Origin: Muraenolepis orangiensis
Lineage: Eukaryota; Chordata; Actinopteri; Gadiformes; Muraenolepididae
Assembly (NCBI GenBank): GCA_027704905.1
Contig: CM051013.1
Coordinates: 12,844,910-12,908,909, forward strand
DNA: 64,000 bases
Reading direction: 5' to 3'
The notes beneath the pieces were generated by a model, which did no database searches, was not told where the DNA came from, and saw only the letters and a list, made by a program, of their open reading frames with translations. Below are positions 52,485 to 64,000 of the stretch, piece by piece. Position numbers and translations under genes: made by a program. The stretch's first letter is position 1; the number at the start of each line of letters is the position of its first letter.

Positions 52485-55026
52485 TTAGATGAGGGAGATG
52501 CGGTTGGGAATGCTGGGGGACTCAGTTCTCTGGGGAGACTGGTGGCTCACCAGGTGCTCCACCACCGTGTGTTTGGACATGTGTCTCATAAGGTAAGTCT
52601 CCTGCAAATTGCCACACGGGAAAAATATTAAGTGTGCTTTCATTATCCTGTTAATGTCACATGGAGGTAAGAATATAGAAAGCAACAAGATGAAAATGAA
52701 CGGTGTGTTAATTGTTGTTTTTTTTTCCATATGTCATGACCTTTTCGTATTTTTTTCATTGCATTGAGATATATACATATACAGTGCTGTAAGTATGTGA
52801 ACCCCCTAGACATGGTCATTGTAATTGTACAAAAATGTAAAATAACCTTATTAAATGTATATCCAAACACCAATTTGTAAAGCAGGACTTTCCAAATAAT
52901 GGACACAAACAAAGAAAAATGATGTATTTTCATTATTTATTCAAAAAAAGTGGTTTCTCCCACAAAAACTGAAAATATGACTTGTGCAAAAGTATGTGAA
53001 CCCTTTTGGTTAATAGCGTGTGGCACCTCCTTTTGCAGCCATTACTGCAATCAAACGTTTTCTATAGCCACTGACCAGTCTCTCGCATCTGCTGTGGGGG
53101 ATTTTTGCCCACTCTTCCTTGCAGAACTCAGCCAGTTGAGAAAGGTTGGAGGGACATCTGGCATGTACCCCCCGCTTCAGGTCTAGCCACAACATTTCAA
53201 TTGGATTGAGGTCCGGACTTTGACTTGGCCAATCCAGAGTACGAATCCTCTTTTTTCTGAACCATTCCTTGGTAGATTTGCTGGTATGTTTTGGGTCGTT
53301 GTCTTGTTGAAAAACCCATTTACGGCCCAGTTTCAACTTCCTGACTGATGGCTGGAGATTCTTATCAAGAATTTGCTGATACACTTCAGAATTCATGTTT
53401 CCCTGGATGATATGGAGTTGTCCAGGTCCAGAAGCAGAGAAGCAGCCCCATACCTTAACATTTCCACCACCATGCTTCACTGTTGGGATGAGGTTCTTTT
53501 CTTCATGTGCTGTGTTGGTTTTTCTCCAAACAAAGCGCTTACGATTATGACCAAATAATTCTATTTTGGACTCATCTGTCCAGAGAATGGACTTCCAGAA
53601 GGCCTCTGGTTTGTCCAAGTTCTCTCTGGCAAAGTTTAAACGGGCAGCTTTGTTCTTTTTGGAGAGCAGAGGCTTCCTTCTAGCAACCCTCCCATGAATG
53701 TCGTGTTGGTTCAATTTTCGTCTAATTGTAGACGCATGTACATTTACACCTGACGCTGCCAGAGAGCTCTGCAACTCTTTAGAGGTGATGTGTGGGTTGT
53801 CCTTTACCTGATTTATTATTCTACGGGTGCTTCTTGATGTTAGTTTTAATGGGCGTCCACTTCTAGGCAAAGATGCGGTCATCTTGGACGCCCTCCATTT
53901 GTAAATTATTTGCCTCACCGTGGATGGATGGAGCTGGAATCGTTTGGAGATTGTCTTGTAGCCTTCTCTAGACTGATGGGCTGTCAGTACCATTTTCTTG
54001 ATTTCCTCGGGTATCTCCTTTCCTCTTGGCATGGTTGATTCGTATGGGTACACCCTGGCACTGCAGTCGTTTGGTTGTTTTTCTCTCTCTTTTAATCTGT
54101 GTTGTCCAACCCTTTTCCTAATGATGTCTCATTTGATTGGTTTGCTTAATTGACTAATTAAGCACCCAAAAGTGTTTCACCTGAATCTGTTACCTCCTTG
54201 ACTTTACCAATACAGCTGGGGGTTCACTTACTTTTGCACATCCACTAATTCCATGTTTCATGTATTTTTTTGGCTACTCACACAATTCCCTCTAAAAAAG
54301 TACATGGAACTGTTAAACATAAACCTGACATTTCATATATGTAAAACTTGTGATGATAAAATAGGAAAATCATGGTAAAACAACAGAAAACTCTTAACTG
54401 TTCAAGGGGTTCACATACTTTCGAGCAGCACTGTATATATATATACACAGGTGAGAGATTGTAGAATAAATGATGAAATAAAAATAAAAAATACTGAAAA
54501 AAATAAAAAGTCACTCACTGAGGTGTAAGCGCGGCCACACATGCTACAGCAGTACGCTTTGGCGTTCTTGATGGCGTGCGCCGAGAGGTGGATCTGAAGG
54601 GAGGCGGAGTCCGAGTAGGCCCGGTAGCAGTTCGGACACTTGTAGGGTTTGTCTTTGTTGTGCTGCCTCTGGTGGGACTGGGCGAGAGAAAACACGACAC
54701 ACAATACGTACGTTACAAACCGTAACCCATCGTTGATTCAAATCCAATGCAGAAAAAGTCAATAATGTGATGAATCAATTCAGCATTCAATGAGGCGGTA
54801 AAGTGGCGTCACCTGGAGGTTGGAGAGCTGGGTGAAGGCCTTTTCACATCCCGGATGGGCACATTTATACGGCCGGTCACCGGTGTGGATTCTGTGAGGA
54901 GGGGGGGGGGGGGGGGGGGCGTGACGCGTTATAAACCACCACAAAAAGAGCTGGTTCCACAAAAAGCAGTAGGCAATCATTTGATCCATTATATACAGCA
55001 TATAGGGATTTGTGTGGGATAGGATG

Positions 55027-55060
<34 letters not shown>

Positions 55061-58000
55061 ACATGTACATTTTCAACATGCATTTAAAAAATAAAATCAA
55101 AAAGTGAATTATCAATCTAATCTAAAAAGGTACAAGTAAGTGTCTTGAAGAACCAAGCCAAGAGAGAAAGATAAGGTTTGCCTCTTTGCTAACTGCTAAC
55201 TGCCTCCACCAACCCTCCCTACCCACCCACCCACCCACCCACAAACCCATGTCCCGGTGTGCATGGTGGTGGAGGTGCAGGCAGACCTGGTGTGCTGCTG
55301 CAGGTGTGACAGCTGGCGGAAGGAGTTCTCGCAGTAGGAGCAGTGGTAGGGCTTGATGCCCAGGTGGATGCGCAGGTGCTGAGCCAGGTAGGAGGCGTTG
55401 GCGAAGGACTTGGAGCAGTGGGGACACTTGTGGGGCTTGGCCTCCGTGTGCGACTTGGAGTGCATCTGCATCTCCGACTTGGAGAAATAGGTGAGCGGGC
55501 ACACCTTACACCTGGGGGGGGGGGGGGGGGGGGGAAGAGACATGAGTCCAGGGAAAGGGGGGAGGGGTCGTCTCAGCAGGCCTGATCTCGTATCCTCCTC
55601 TTCTTCTTCTTCTTAATATGGTTTTCAAAACACTCGGTATTTGTTGTTCAAGTTGTATTGCTATATTAGTTTGTAATTTGTAGATATCGTTTTAGTTTCA
55701 ATATGGTTTTAGCTTCACTATAGTGTAAATATTGTTTTAGCGTCAATATTGTTTGAGCTTCAAAGCGATGCACAACGTTTTCGGGAAGGCGCAGAGTCTC
55801 AGTCTGATTACAGTACTTCAACGTGAGTCCACAGGGTTCAAATTGGCGACAGGCGGCAGACGCAAGCCAGTTTCTCACACTGGTCTCCTGGTGGCATTGG
55901 TGGTATTGGTTACCAGGTTCCACCACAACATGCAAACAAACCACATAGTTACCTCCGCCAAAACGAAGATGGAAACGGTGGTTATGTTTTAAACCCTGTT
56001 TGTCTGTCTGTTTGTTTGTCTGTTCGGAAGGACATTGGACAAAACTTGTGTTATGGGCAAAGGAACAGAGGATTAGATGAACTAACATTTGGTGTGGCGG
56101 AGGTATGCACTCTACTGAGGGTCCTCTAGTTAAGAGCTGTGGTGAGTCAGAAGATATAAGAACGTCATCTCAACAAACTGTTGCGAAAGTAACCTCAACC
56201 CAGAGGAATGATAAACTGATAAACACAAACCCATATCAACACATATTTAGGCTTAATAAAAACTTCCTGGAAACAACAAAGATCATTTAGAGGTATTTTT
56301 GGAGGCTATATAGAGGCTAAATAAGAAATAGAAGCAGGTTCCAAAATTTACTTTCAGAATGTTGTCTTTTTACTTGCCAGAGTGCCAATAGTCTACTGGC
56401 TAAGAAATTGTTTTAATATGTCAATTTATTTCCCTGCCCATAGTGGTGTCAACGTTGGACTCTGATCAAAAGGTATTTTGGAGTCCTCCCAACCTGTAGG
56501 TTTTGCCTTCTTTGGGGGCGATGGTGATGCAGCCCTGGTCCGCCAGGATGGGGTACGGCACCACCAGAAGCGGGCCCGACGTGTTCTCCGCCTTGATCTT
56601 CTTCCGTCCGCGGGTGGCCTTGGGTGGGGGCCCCAGGAGCCCCGTCAGGCCTCCCGTCTTCATGTGCTCCATGCCGGGCCCGCTGGCCAGCCCGGAGAGG
56701 ATGTTGACGGCCTGCGCTCCGCCCAGACGGTTCTGGCCGCTGGAGGTGGGCGTGGTGGGGGTCAGGGCCTCCGAGGTGCCGTGGTTCTCGGGCCGCGACG
56801 AAGGAGCCAGACCTGTGGGGGTTTTCGAGGGGGGGAGATTAGAAATGTATCCGTACAAAGAAACAACCTACAGAATCTGCTCTCCTGAGGGGGGGGGGGG
56901 GGGTCGTCAACAAGCCCTTGTGGAAGCCAGGTGCAGATGTTCCTCCTTCGTCTAGATCTAGCGGGTGACCTTCCTCGCCGGGTTGTTAAGCATTGCCCTC
57001 AAACCGTCTCCATAACCGGCCTCCAAATGCAACTAGCCTCGTCTTTACATTACACCCTTGTTGTTAATAATATGATGCTTCATTCAGTAGAGGCCCAGCT
57101 AACGGCAAAAAAATCCCCCCCCCCCCCCCTTCCCTGACCTCACCTTAAGTCACCCCCTCCCCCCCTCTTTCCACTGTCCAGGAGGCGGCTTTTCTTCCGT
57201 TTATCGGGGGCAAGTTGTCCAGCAATGCCGCCGCCGTAGCCAATGTCCTAAAGCCCCGTCTTACGTTACAGTACAGCCGCCAGCTTGTGTTTCTAATGCA
57301 GCGGTGGATGGATTCCTTCTCCTCCCCCCACCCCCCCCATACACCTCCTGGCAGCCAGTCTTCTTGTCGTCTCTCCGGCCACTGCCAGCAGGGGGGGGCA
57401 GGCGGAGTGGACGACAGCGGTACCTGGCGAGGTGGTTGGACGGCAGGTGTAGGCGGTTGCTCACCGATCTGCCACATGTGCCAGTCTTCCCACAATCCTT
57501 TGGCCTTCACTGCCGACATGTTCTCCATATTTGCGTCTGAGAAGTTGTAAGGTGATCGGAATATTGTTTTTTGCTGTGCATGTATTGCACGACACCATGT
57601 AACACCACCCCACATAACGCCACCCACGTTAACACAACGGCATCCATTCACATTTTAACACATGGGGGGGGGGGGGGGGGCATCCGCAAGCGCGGTCAAT
57701 GTTGGTTATCGGGCTACTTAGGTTGCTGATAACCGATAACTTGTCGTTTAGTTTTTTGGGTGGCGTCAACATCAACAACTTGGGGGAGTGGGCGTGTGCT
57801 AGTTGTATAATGTAGAAAAGTGGGGTATCAAGGGCATTTAGATTCTAAAAGGGCATCGAGATACAGCCTTCCTGATGCTGTCTGTGAATCACCAAGGTCA
57901 TGTGACCTTGGGGACATTACAAATCCTCAACAAACGGAGGATTTAAACGTCTGCTGTGATTTGCAAATACACGGCGGAGAACAAAATACATAAAACACAT

Positions 58001-59228
58001 TCATACACAGCACGCTCTTCAAGAACAACAACAACAACAACAACAACAAAAAACCATCATGACACATCAATGTTATGAAAAGGCAAGTGCCAAGGTACTC
58101 GCCTAACAAGTTAGGACTCAGATTCTGATAGATCCAATGTGCTTGCGGCCCCACCGTACCTGGTCCTGAGCTGGAGGGGGGGCGCGCGTGCAGGGCAATG
58201 TCGGGCTGCCCGGAGCCCCCCTGGGGCAGGGACTGGGAGAGGTGGTGGCCGAGGATTTGCTGGGGCTGAAGCTTGGGCACCTGCATGCCGTGCTGGACCC
58301 CGCCACCGCCACCCCCGCCACCCCCGCCACCCCCGCCACCCCCGCCCCCGCCCCCACCACCACCACTGCCGTCGGAGGGCGAGGAGGGCATCAGCCCAGT
58401 CTGCTGGGAGGGGCTAGACGTAGGGGGCAGGTGGAGCGGTCGGATCTTCTCGGCCATCAGTTGCTCCTTGATCTTGTTAATGAGCACCAGGTTATCCAGC
58501 TGAAAGGTTCAAGGGAGGGGGGGGGGGTCACAGATAATGGCCACCCGTGTGTGAATGTCGTCCGTGTGAAAATAAAACCAACCCCCATACCCCCCCCCCC
58601 CCTCACCCACTGCTGTTAATGTTCGCCGTGTTTTATGTTCTTCTACATTTCTTTTTTTTTTACGTTGTCTAGCGTAGCCAGAGTCGAGGCTACGGAGCAC
58701 CATGGGATAAGGCAGACTTCACAAGAACTAGAAGTTAACTTCCTAAGTCTGTGGGGTTTTAAAAAAGACATTAACGCATAGGTGCAAAAGGCAAATGTTT
58801 GGTATGGCAGAAACATTAAAGCCAGGGAAAGGCCCTTCAAGGAGGAGTCGGATTCTTTGACGCTCGTGTTTGAATAGTTTTGAGCAACTCTATAAATAAA
58901 TGGAGGCTTTTTTGTTTGGAAGCATGGCTGTTTTCTCCCAATCTCCCACAGCTATTAACGGCATACATAACAGTTTGAAACTACTAAACCACCACCACCA
59001 TCTCAGACTTTTGAGCAAACGCACCCACAGACGTCCCCAAGAGAGTCAAGTGGCAAATGGGCAAAGCAGCGGCGGCAGCCAATAGAGAGCTCTGAGCTCT
59101 CCTATCCCCTGAAGCCCCTGGATATCGCCTGGTGGTGGTTAGGGGCCTTCAACACGGGGTCTTACCTGGCTGGGCATGTTGGGAGGAGGGGGCCAAAAAT
59201 ATGGGTTGTTGAACCGGGGTTCAGCCAT
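52485..59228 (-). CDS. znf362: Zinc finger protein 362, six C2H2 fingers
   Basis: Seven coding exons on the minus strand: 59166-59228, 58160-58499, 56494-56812, 55287-55511, 54813-54891, 54519-54677 and 52485-52601. All phases agree, 1302 nt, 433 aa. The N-terminus is MAEPRFNNPYFWPPPPNMPS, then LDNLVLINKIKEQLMAEKIRP as in ZNF362/ZNF384 relatives. Residues 67-88 are 22 consecutive glycines. Exon 3 holds a low-complexity linker and the basic RGRKKIKAEN segment. Six C2H2 fingers run from about residue 242 to 410, with TGDRPYKC and NKDKPYKC linkers. The end, HTVVEHLVSH...TESPSIPNRISLI, is diagnostic for ZNF362 over ZNF384. A splice acceptor (AG|G ATG) directly before the ATG suggests an upstream exon, which could extend the N-terminus as in human. 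Two acceptors (exons 4 and 5) follow pure poly-C tracts. The last intron contains a Tc1-like transposon in the same orientation. Nuclear, sequence-specific DNA binding is expected; targets are unknown. Confidence 0.93.
52782..54433 (-). mobile_element. Tc1/mariner-type transposon, IR/DR arrangement
   Basis: A 1652-bp element bounded by CAGTGCTG...CAGCACTG and flanked by TA on both sides (52780-52781, 54434-54435), the Tc1 target duplication. Each end has an outer repeat (52782-52805; 54406-54433) and an inner repeat of the AAGTATGTGAACCC type (52981-53003; 54221-54240) about 195 bp inside, the IR/DR layout seen in fish Tc1-like elements. The left outer end is 4 nt shorter than the right. It lies in the last intron of znf362. 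Confidence 0.93.
53010..54032 (-). CDS. Tc1-like DD34E transposase, uninterrupted
   Basis: 340 codons without stop or frameshift, the usual length of fish Tc1-like transposases. The start MPRGKEIPEE was chosen over an in-frame ATG seven codons upstream because it matches related proteins. Order: an N-terminal helix-turn-helix pair (residues about 10-50 and 70-110), a GRPL AT-hook-like motif at 59-62, then the catalytic triad D153 (WTDESK), D244 (QQDNDPKH) and E279 (SPDLNPIEM), 34 residues between the last two, plus the glycine-rich box near 188-204. It would cut and paste the flanking element at TA sites. An intact frame suggests a young insertion; activity is not shown. Confidence 0.93.
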   Translation of the reverse strand: MPRGKEIPEEIKKMVLTAHQSREGYKTISKRFQLHPSTVRQIIYKWRASKMTASLPRSGRPLKLTSRSTRRIINQVKDNPHITSKELQSSLAASGVNVHASTIRRKLNQHDIHGRVARRKPLLSKKNKAARLNFARENLDKPEAFWKSILWTDESKIELFGHNRKRFVWRKTNTAHEEKNLIPTVKHGGGNVKVWGCFSASGPGQLHIIQGNMNSEVYQQILDKNLQPSVRKLKLGRKWVFQQDNDPKHTSKSTKEWFRKKRIRTLDWPSQSPDLNPIEMLWLDLKRGVHARCPSNLSQLAEFCKEEWAKIPHSRCERLVSGYRKRLIAVMAAKGGATRY

Positions 59229-59506
59229 CCTGGAATAAAAATCAAAATCAAAAAAAAGAATACATGGTTGTTGGGACAGATGTTCATACTTAAAAAGGTT
59301 TGATCTCAGGTTTGATTGCAGGTTTGAGAGCCATAGTATTCATCTTGCGCATTGGGAGTTTAAAAAAAGGAGTTCAATCTCAGGGTATATGGTAATACAG
59401 AGCAACTCAATACAAACATTATGTTAACTCAACAATAGATTCAACCATAGATTTGGTCAGACTACACATCTTTGGTGATCGTTTCTTACACTAATGTCAT
59501 ATGGTG

Positions 59507-59735
59507 CGGAAAGATAGCTCAGTCTGTTGGGCCTCGGCTTGGGAACCGTAAGATCGCCAGTTCAAATCCCCGAAAACACCTGGGCACTTCCAAGGTGCCC
59601 TCGAGCAAGGCACCAGACCCTTACACTGCTCCCCGGGCACTGTATGTACAATAGCTGCCCACTGCTCCTAATACTAGGATGGGTTAAATGCAGAGAAACT
59701 AATTTCACTGTGTGTGACCAATGAAGACGATTCAA
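59507..59735 (+). mobile_element. tRNA-derived SINE, second family
   Basis: tRNA-like head (GATAGCTCAGTCTGTTGGGC; box B AGTTCAAATCC), then CGAGCAAGGCACCAGACCC and the core CTGCCCACTGCTCCTAATAC ... GGTTAAATGCAGAGAAA. Upstream of znf362 exon 1. Confidence 0.8.
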
Positions 59736-60424
59736 CACCTGGATGCCTTCCACTCGACATTCATTCAATATCCTGATGAAGATTTAGGCTTAGTGGTTGA
59801 GGCTTTATATCCATGTGGTCAATGCTTTATACTCCATCATGTGTGAGTGTGAAATACTGTACCACTAGGTAATGACAAGCCTCCATATCTAGTGAGATTT
59901 AATGTTGTGCGTTGTGGTTATTAATTATGTGCCATCGTACAAGTTGCCAATACTTAAGATAATGTGGCTATTACTGCAAGCTAATGCATGCACCATACCC
60001 ATACATACCCATATGTGTATAACATATTAATATAGTTATCGTCCACTTTCATACATCGTCTGACAATGTGGCATTTACTTAGAGTAGATTTTCGGCAGCT
60101 TCCTACTGGCAATGTCTGCTTCACTAAGTTGTTCGGCGTAAAAACACAAGACACAATATGAGAAAAAAACAACACATTGACGCACGCTTGTTCGGTTTTG
60201 AGGATCTTAAAACACGATTGCTTTGAAAGTACACTAATTGTTGGCTCGTGAGGCTTTTACATGATACGGACATGAAATTAAATATACAAATAAATAGATA
60301 TATTTATATAGTGACTACTATGTGCTTGCCATGAATACTTTTACTGGACTGCTGGCACTGTAGAAAATCAATGATATCAGTTAGAATTAGTCATATACAC
60401 AGGTTTATGTTTGTTGCCTTCACT

Positions 60425-60605
60425 ATGACACTGCTGACAGCAGCTAACTACTGGCCCGATTCACCTAAATCAATGATGTTATCAGTTGGCAAAAGCTACA
60501 TAGAACTTTACAGTTTGGCAGCCTACACTTTAGAAATACTGCTGACAACAGCATATTATTTGCCTGATTCCCCCCAAATCAATGACGTTATCAGTTAGAA
60601 GAAGC
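60425..60605. repeat. Diverged tandem duplication, period about 110 bp
   Basis: CTGCTGACAGCAGCTAACTA...AAATCAATGATGTTATCAGT recurs as CTGCTGACAACAGCATATTA...AAATCAATGACGTTATCAGT. Confidence 0.7.
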
Positions 60606-61045
60606 TATATATACACACACACATTAATGGTGAGTAGCCTACACTGAATTTGATTTTACATTTTCAGAGAAAAACTTAAAAGACAATATCCTCATTCTGT
60701 ATAGAGCACAGAGGAGAACGCCTAAGCCTGGTTTCCAGTTGGGTTGGAAGCTGAAGGGGTATAAGCTATGACAATACAAATGAAGCATTTGCATGATGAA
60801 ATGTACATGATACATCCCTGTGACATTAATGTACGCATTGACATCACTTAATTTAAAGTTTCAGAGTCCAGTAATAAAGCCAGTGTCAGTGACAATGTGG
60901 CAATGCAAGTTAGACTGTATGACGCAGAAGGTAAGCAAACTTTCAGCAATATATAACCCAAATGATTCTCTCTTATTAGATTTGATTCCCCATTATGGAG
61001 CCATAGTGAACTTTACATCGCCGTTTTGACAGTCTTGGCAGAGCA

Positions 61046-61102
<57 letters not shown>

Positions 61103-61107
61103 TCTAC

Positions 61108-61166
<59 letters not shown>

Positions 61167-61215
61167 TACGCGTGTGTGTATGTTTGTCTACGCGTGTGTG
61201 CGTCTGCGCGCGCGC
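61046..61215. repeat. (GT)n with CTACGCGTGTG interruptions
   Basis: GT runs broken three times by TCTACGCG; upstream of znf362. Confidence 0.93.
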
Positions 61216-61560
61216 AGTGCGGCCCAGCCTATGCTCAGACATTCTCAGACACTTTAGGTAAAACATTTTCAGACAAAAGAAACAAAAATGGCAGCCTTAT
61301 TTTTTTTATAAGGCGGGACGCCATATTCTGCAGACACCCCCCAACACCACCAACCAACCCTCATCCCCACCCAAAAAAAAGAGGAACACGTTCGTCTTGT
61401 GCAGACAGAGGATGAAGCTGCCCGCCGCCGCTCCCACACACACAACGCTGTGTTCATCATGTCAAAAGGCATGAAGGATTGTTTACGGCAAAGGGTTTGA
61501 ATCGCCCGGCCCTCCCGAACCTCTTAAAAAGAACCTGACACTTCCTCTAGCGACCATGCA

Positions 61561-61680
61561 TGCCCTGCAAAAAAAAAAAAAGCACACGGAAACACCACAA
61601 GATGCCCTGCAAAAAAGCACACGGAAACACCACAAGATGCCCCTGCAAAAAAGCACACGGAAACACCACAGTATGCGGGG
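61561..61680. repeat. Three tandem copies of about 42 bp
   Basis: GCACACGGAAACACCACAAG plus ATGCCCTGCAAAAAA repeated three times. Confidence 0.85.
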
Positions 61681-62708
61681 CTCGCCTGCAATGCATTCGA
61701 GTCCAACAACAGCATCGACCCACACACAACAACAACAATGCACACTATGTTGCACATGTAGGTTCCCGTGGCGCTGAAAGGCCAACCAAAAAAAAAAAAT
61801 CACTTTGGTTTAGGTTTTGCTTTTTTTTTTTTTTTTTACATTTGGCAACTTTTTGACGAATCGAGACCCAGCACAAGAATGTGAACAATGCACATGAAAC
61901 GCGTATTGGAGAATTGCAACAAAAAAAATAGCGCCTTGGTGGAAATACATTGCAGACATACCTGAGCGAGTCGTGGGCGCAGATTTAGGTGTTTTCCAGA
62001 AGAGCTATAATATAAAAGGTTGATGTTCTGTCTTCTTGCCAGCCTCCCCGACACGACCACTTCTTCCGGGTCGCTTTGTTCACTTCTGGGTACTAGGCTG
62101 CTGATCGCTGGAGTTCACTGGAGATGCGTCCTCCTGAACGCTGCGCTGTGGCGTTCGCCACAGTCGTCCACATCGGAACCGAACCTGGATCCGAAACCAA
62201 ACCCAGCACGGGTAGACCATTTAATTGGAGCCCAAATTCAGTGGGTTCGTTTTATTGATTACTTGTATAAAATAAAATAAAATATGAATATGCCAAAGTA
62301 CTAAAAAAACGTACAATAAATAAATCAATAAATAATAATAAACAATAATAAACACAGTATGACACTTATTACTTTTACTGATAAATGTGTTATCACACCA
62401 CACAGAGGGACCTAGAGCAAAGGTCAAGGTTTGGGGTGACGATGGCACGTCCATCGGGAAGAAAATCCATTTAGCCATTAATACAACGTCAACGGACATC
62501 AACGGGCACGTAGTTTGTGAGTCAATACAGTGTCAGCATTTGTACAATGGAATGCTACCTCCCCATAATTCAGAATTTCTAAAACACAATATTATAAAAA
62601 AATACTATACACAATAAAAATGAACATTAAAGTGACTGAAGGATGATATGTACATTTAAAAGCATTTAAAAGTGCCAGTAGTGCAGCAGCATCATGAAAA
62701 CAGTGCAG

Positions 62709-62770
62709 TATTACATTTACATTTAGGGCATTTGGCAGACGCTTTTATCCAAAGCGACTTACAAGGTGTA
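62709..62770 (+). mobile_element. Dispersed fish repeat end
   Basis: TTTGGCAGACGCTTTTATCC then AAAGCGACTTACA, the best-preserved copy of a motif found three times on this strand. Confidence 0.6.
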
Positions 62771-63310
62771 CATTAGTTGAAGCAGACAATAGCATAACGC
62801 TGAGGGTACGCAAACATAAAAATAGAGCAGTTCACAAGCATTCATATTAACAAGATGAATAACACAATGTCGTACTGCCAGGTCACCTGCTTAAGTAGCT
62901 GTGATAAGAGCGTGTTATCATCATTAAGGATATATACTTGTGTATGGTGCAGAACAGTGCAGTAACTGTAATGAGTCCAGAAAGTCCAGCAAAGTTTGAT
63001 AGTGTCATGTTAATGACAATGTTATGATAGTTTCAGCACTCCTAGCAGTTCAGTATTGAGCTCTGTCTGTACTCCAGACAGCTCAACAGACTCTCCATCC
63101 CAGCTCCATATCATCACACTCCTAAGTCCACACTTCGGAAATCCCCATTTCAGCCTGGCTTGTTGTTCTGCTTCAGGCTATTATGAAGCAGGCCTGTATA
63201 ACATCACAACGACACTTGGTCTGAATCGCACGGCCGGGCCGTGAGAAGCCAGAGGTGTGTGTGTGGACAGCAGCCCCTTTACTTCAGTACAAAGTAGGAC
63301 AAGTAGCAGT

Positions 63311-63563
<253 letters not shown>

Positions 63564-63689
63564 CTTTAAACATGACCTTTCTATATACAGCGACGTCTCG
63601 TGAGTGTAAAGGGGCACAGTTGTTTGGCCAAACCAAATGGCCTGATATCGGATATTAACATCTAGGCCGCTGGGCATACATACAGGCGC

Positions 63690-63815
63690 TGTTTATACAA
63701 TAGCTGCCCACTGCTCCTAAAACTAGGATGGCTTAAATGCAGAGAAACACATTTTTTCACTGTGTGTGTGTACATGTATGTGACCCATAAAGGGTATTTA
63801 ATCCTCCAGATTTAG
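63690..63815 (+). mobile_element. SINE 3' fragment (family of 59.5 kb)
   Basis: Shares AATAGCTGCCCACTGCTCCT and TTAAATGCAGAGAAAC with the copy at 59.5 kb; the tRNA-like head is missing. Confidence 0.7.
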
Positions 63816-64000
63816 ATTTAGATTGTTCCCAAAACTACTCTTTTTGATCCGTTTCCTCCATCTCTTGTCAGTCCACACTTACTTATGTCTGAAACAGAAA
63901 CATAAATATCAGCCAATCCTTGCTGACCCTAGTGCTCAGTGCTCAGTGCTTGGAGACTTTGTTAGGAATGAAATGCACTTCTGACTTCTGGTGACGAGTT

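Noticed and set aside
56478..56955. Plus-strand open frames opposite a znf362 exon
   Set aside because: Shadows of the GC-rich minus-strand exon, which has correct splice sites and homology.

Overview
This window is vertebrate nuclear DNA, and everything in it points to a ray-finned (teleost) fish. Genes are split by introns with GT...AG borders, there are tRNA-derived fish SINEs and a Tc1-type transposon, and five fish orthologues of human genes can be read. The sequence is very rich in (AC)n/(GT)n, (GA)n/(CT)n and poly-C/G tracts. That density resembles codfishes (Gadiformes), but the family is an inference from repeat content only.

Layout from left to right. 1-4980: last two recognised exons of rimkla (+), with a 20-bp-type minisatellite upstream and a 33-bp minisatellite starting on a splice donor. 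4981-10929: rimkla 3' flank and intergenic DNA. 10930-19823: zmynd12 (-), eight exons encoding a MYND zinc finger and TPR-like helices. A perfect palindromic RFX X-box lies 148 bp upstream of its ATG, and one extra base appears to break the reading frame just after that ATG. 21112-23211: emp3 (-), four coding exons, 165 residues. 28294-47651: ccdc30 (+), at least 24 coding exons of a long coiled-coil protein, first exon unresolved. 49.4-49.6 kb: convergent 3' ends of ccdc30 and znf362. 52485-59228: znf362 (-), seven coding exons, six C2H2 fingers. Its last intron holds a 1.65-kb Tc1-like element with an uninterrupted 340-residue transposase. 59.2-64 kb: znf362 5' region, SINEs and microsatellites.

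The order and orientation rimkla(+)-zmynd12(-)-ccdc30(+) match human 1p34.2. emp3 sits where human PPCS would be, and znf362 follows ccdc30. The genes do not form one pathway: rimkla makes N-acetylaspartylglutamate, zmynd12 is a flagellar protein gene, emp3 is a tetraspan membrane protein, ccdc30 is a coiled-coil protein and znf362 is a nuclear zinc-finger protein.

The most striking theme is how often simple repeats form the splice-site context. (TG)n or poly-C tracts sit directly against 3' splice sites in rimkla, zmynd12, ccdc30 and znf362. One 242-bp (TC)n tract ends in CAG followed by an open, frame-preserving 81-nt candidate exon. SINE or repeat ends abut two further ccdc30 acceptors.
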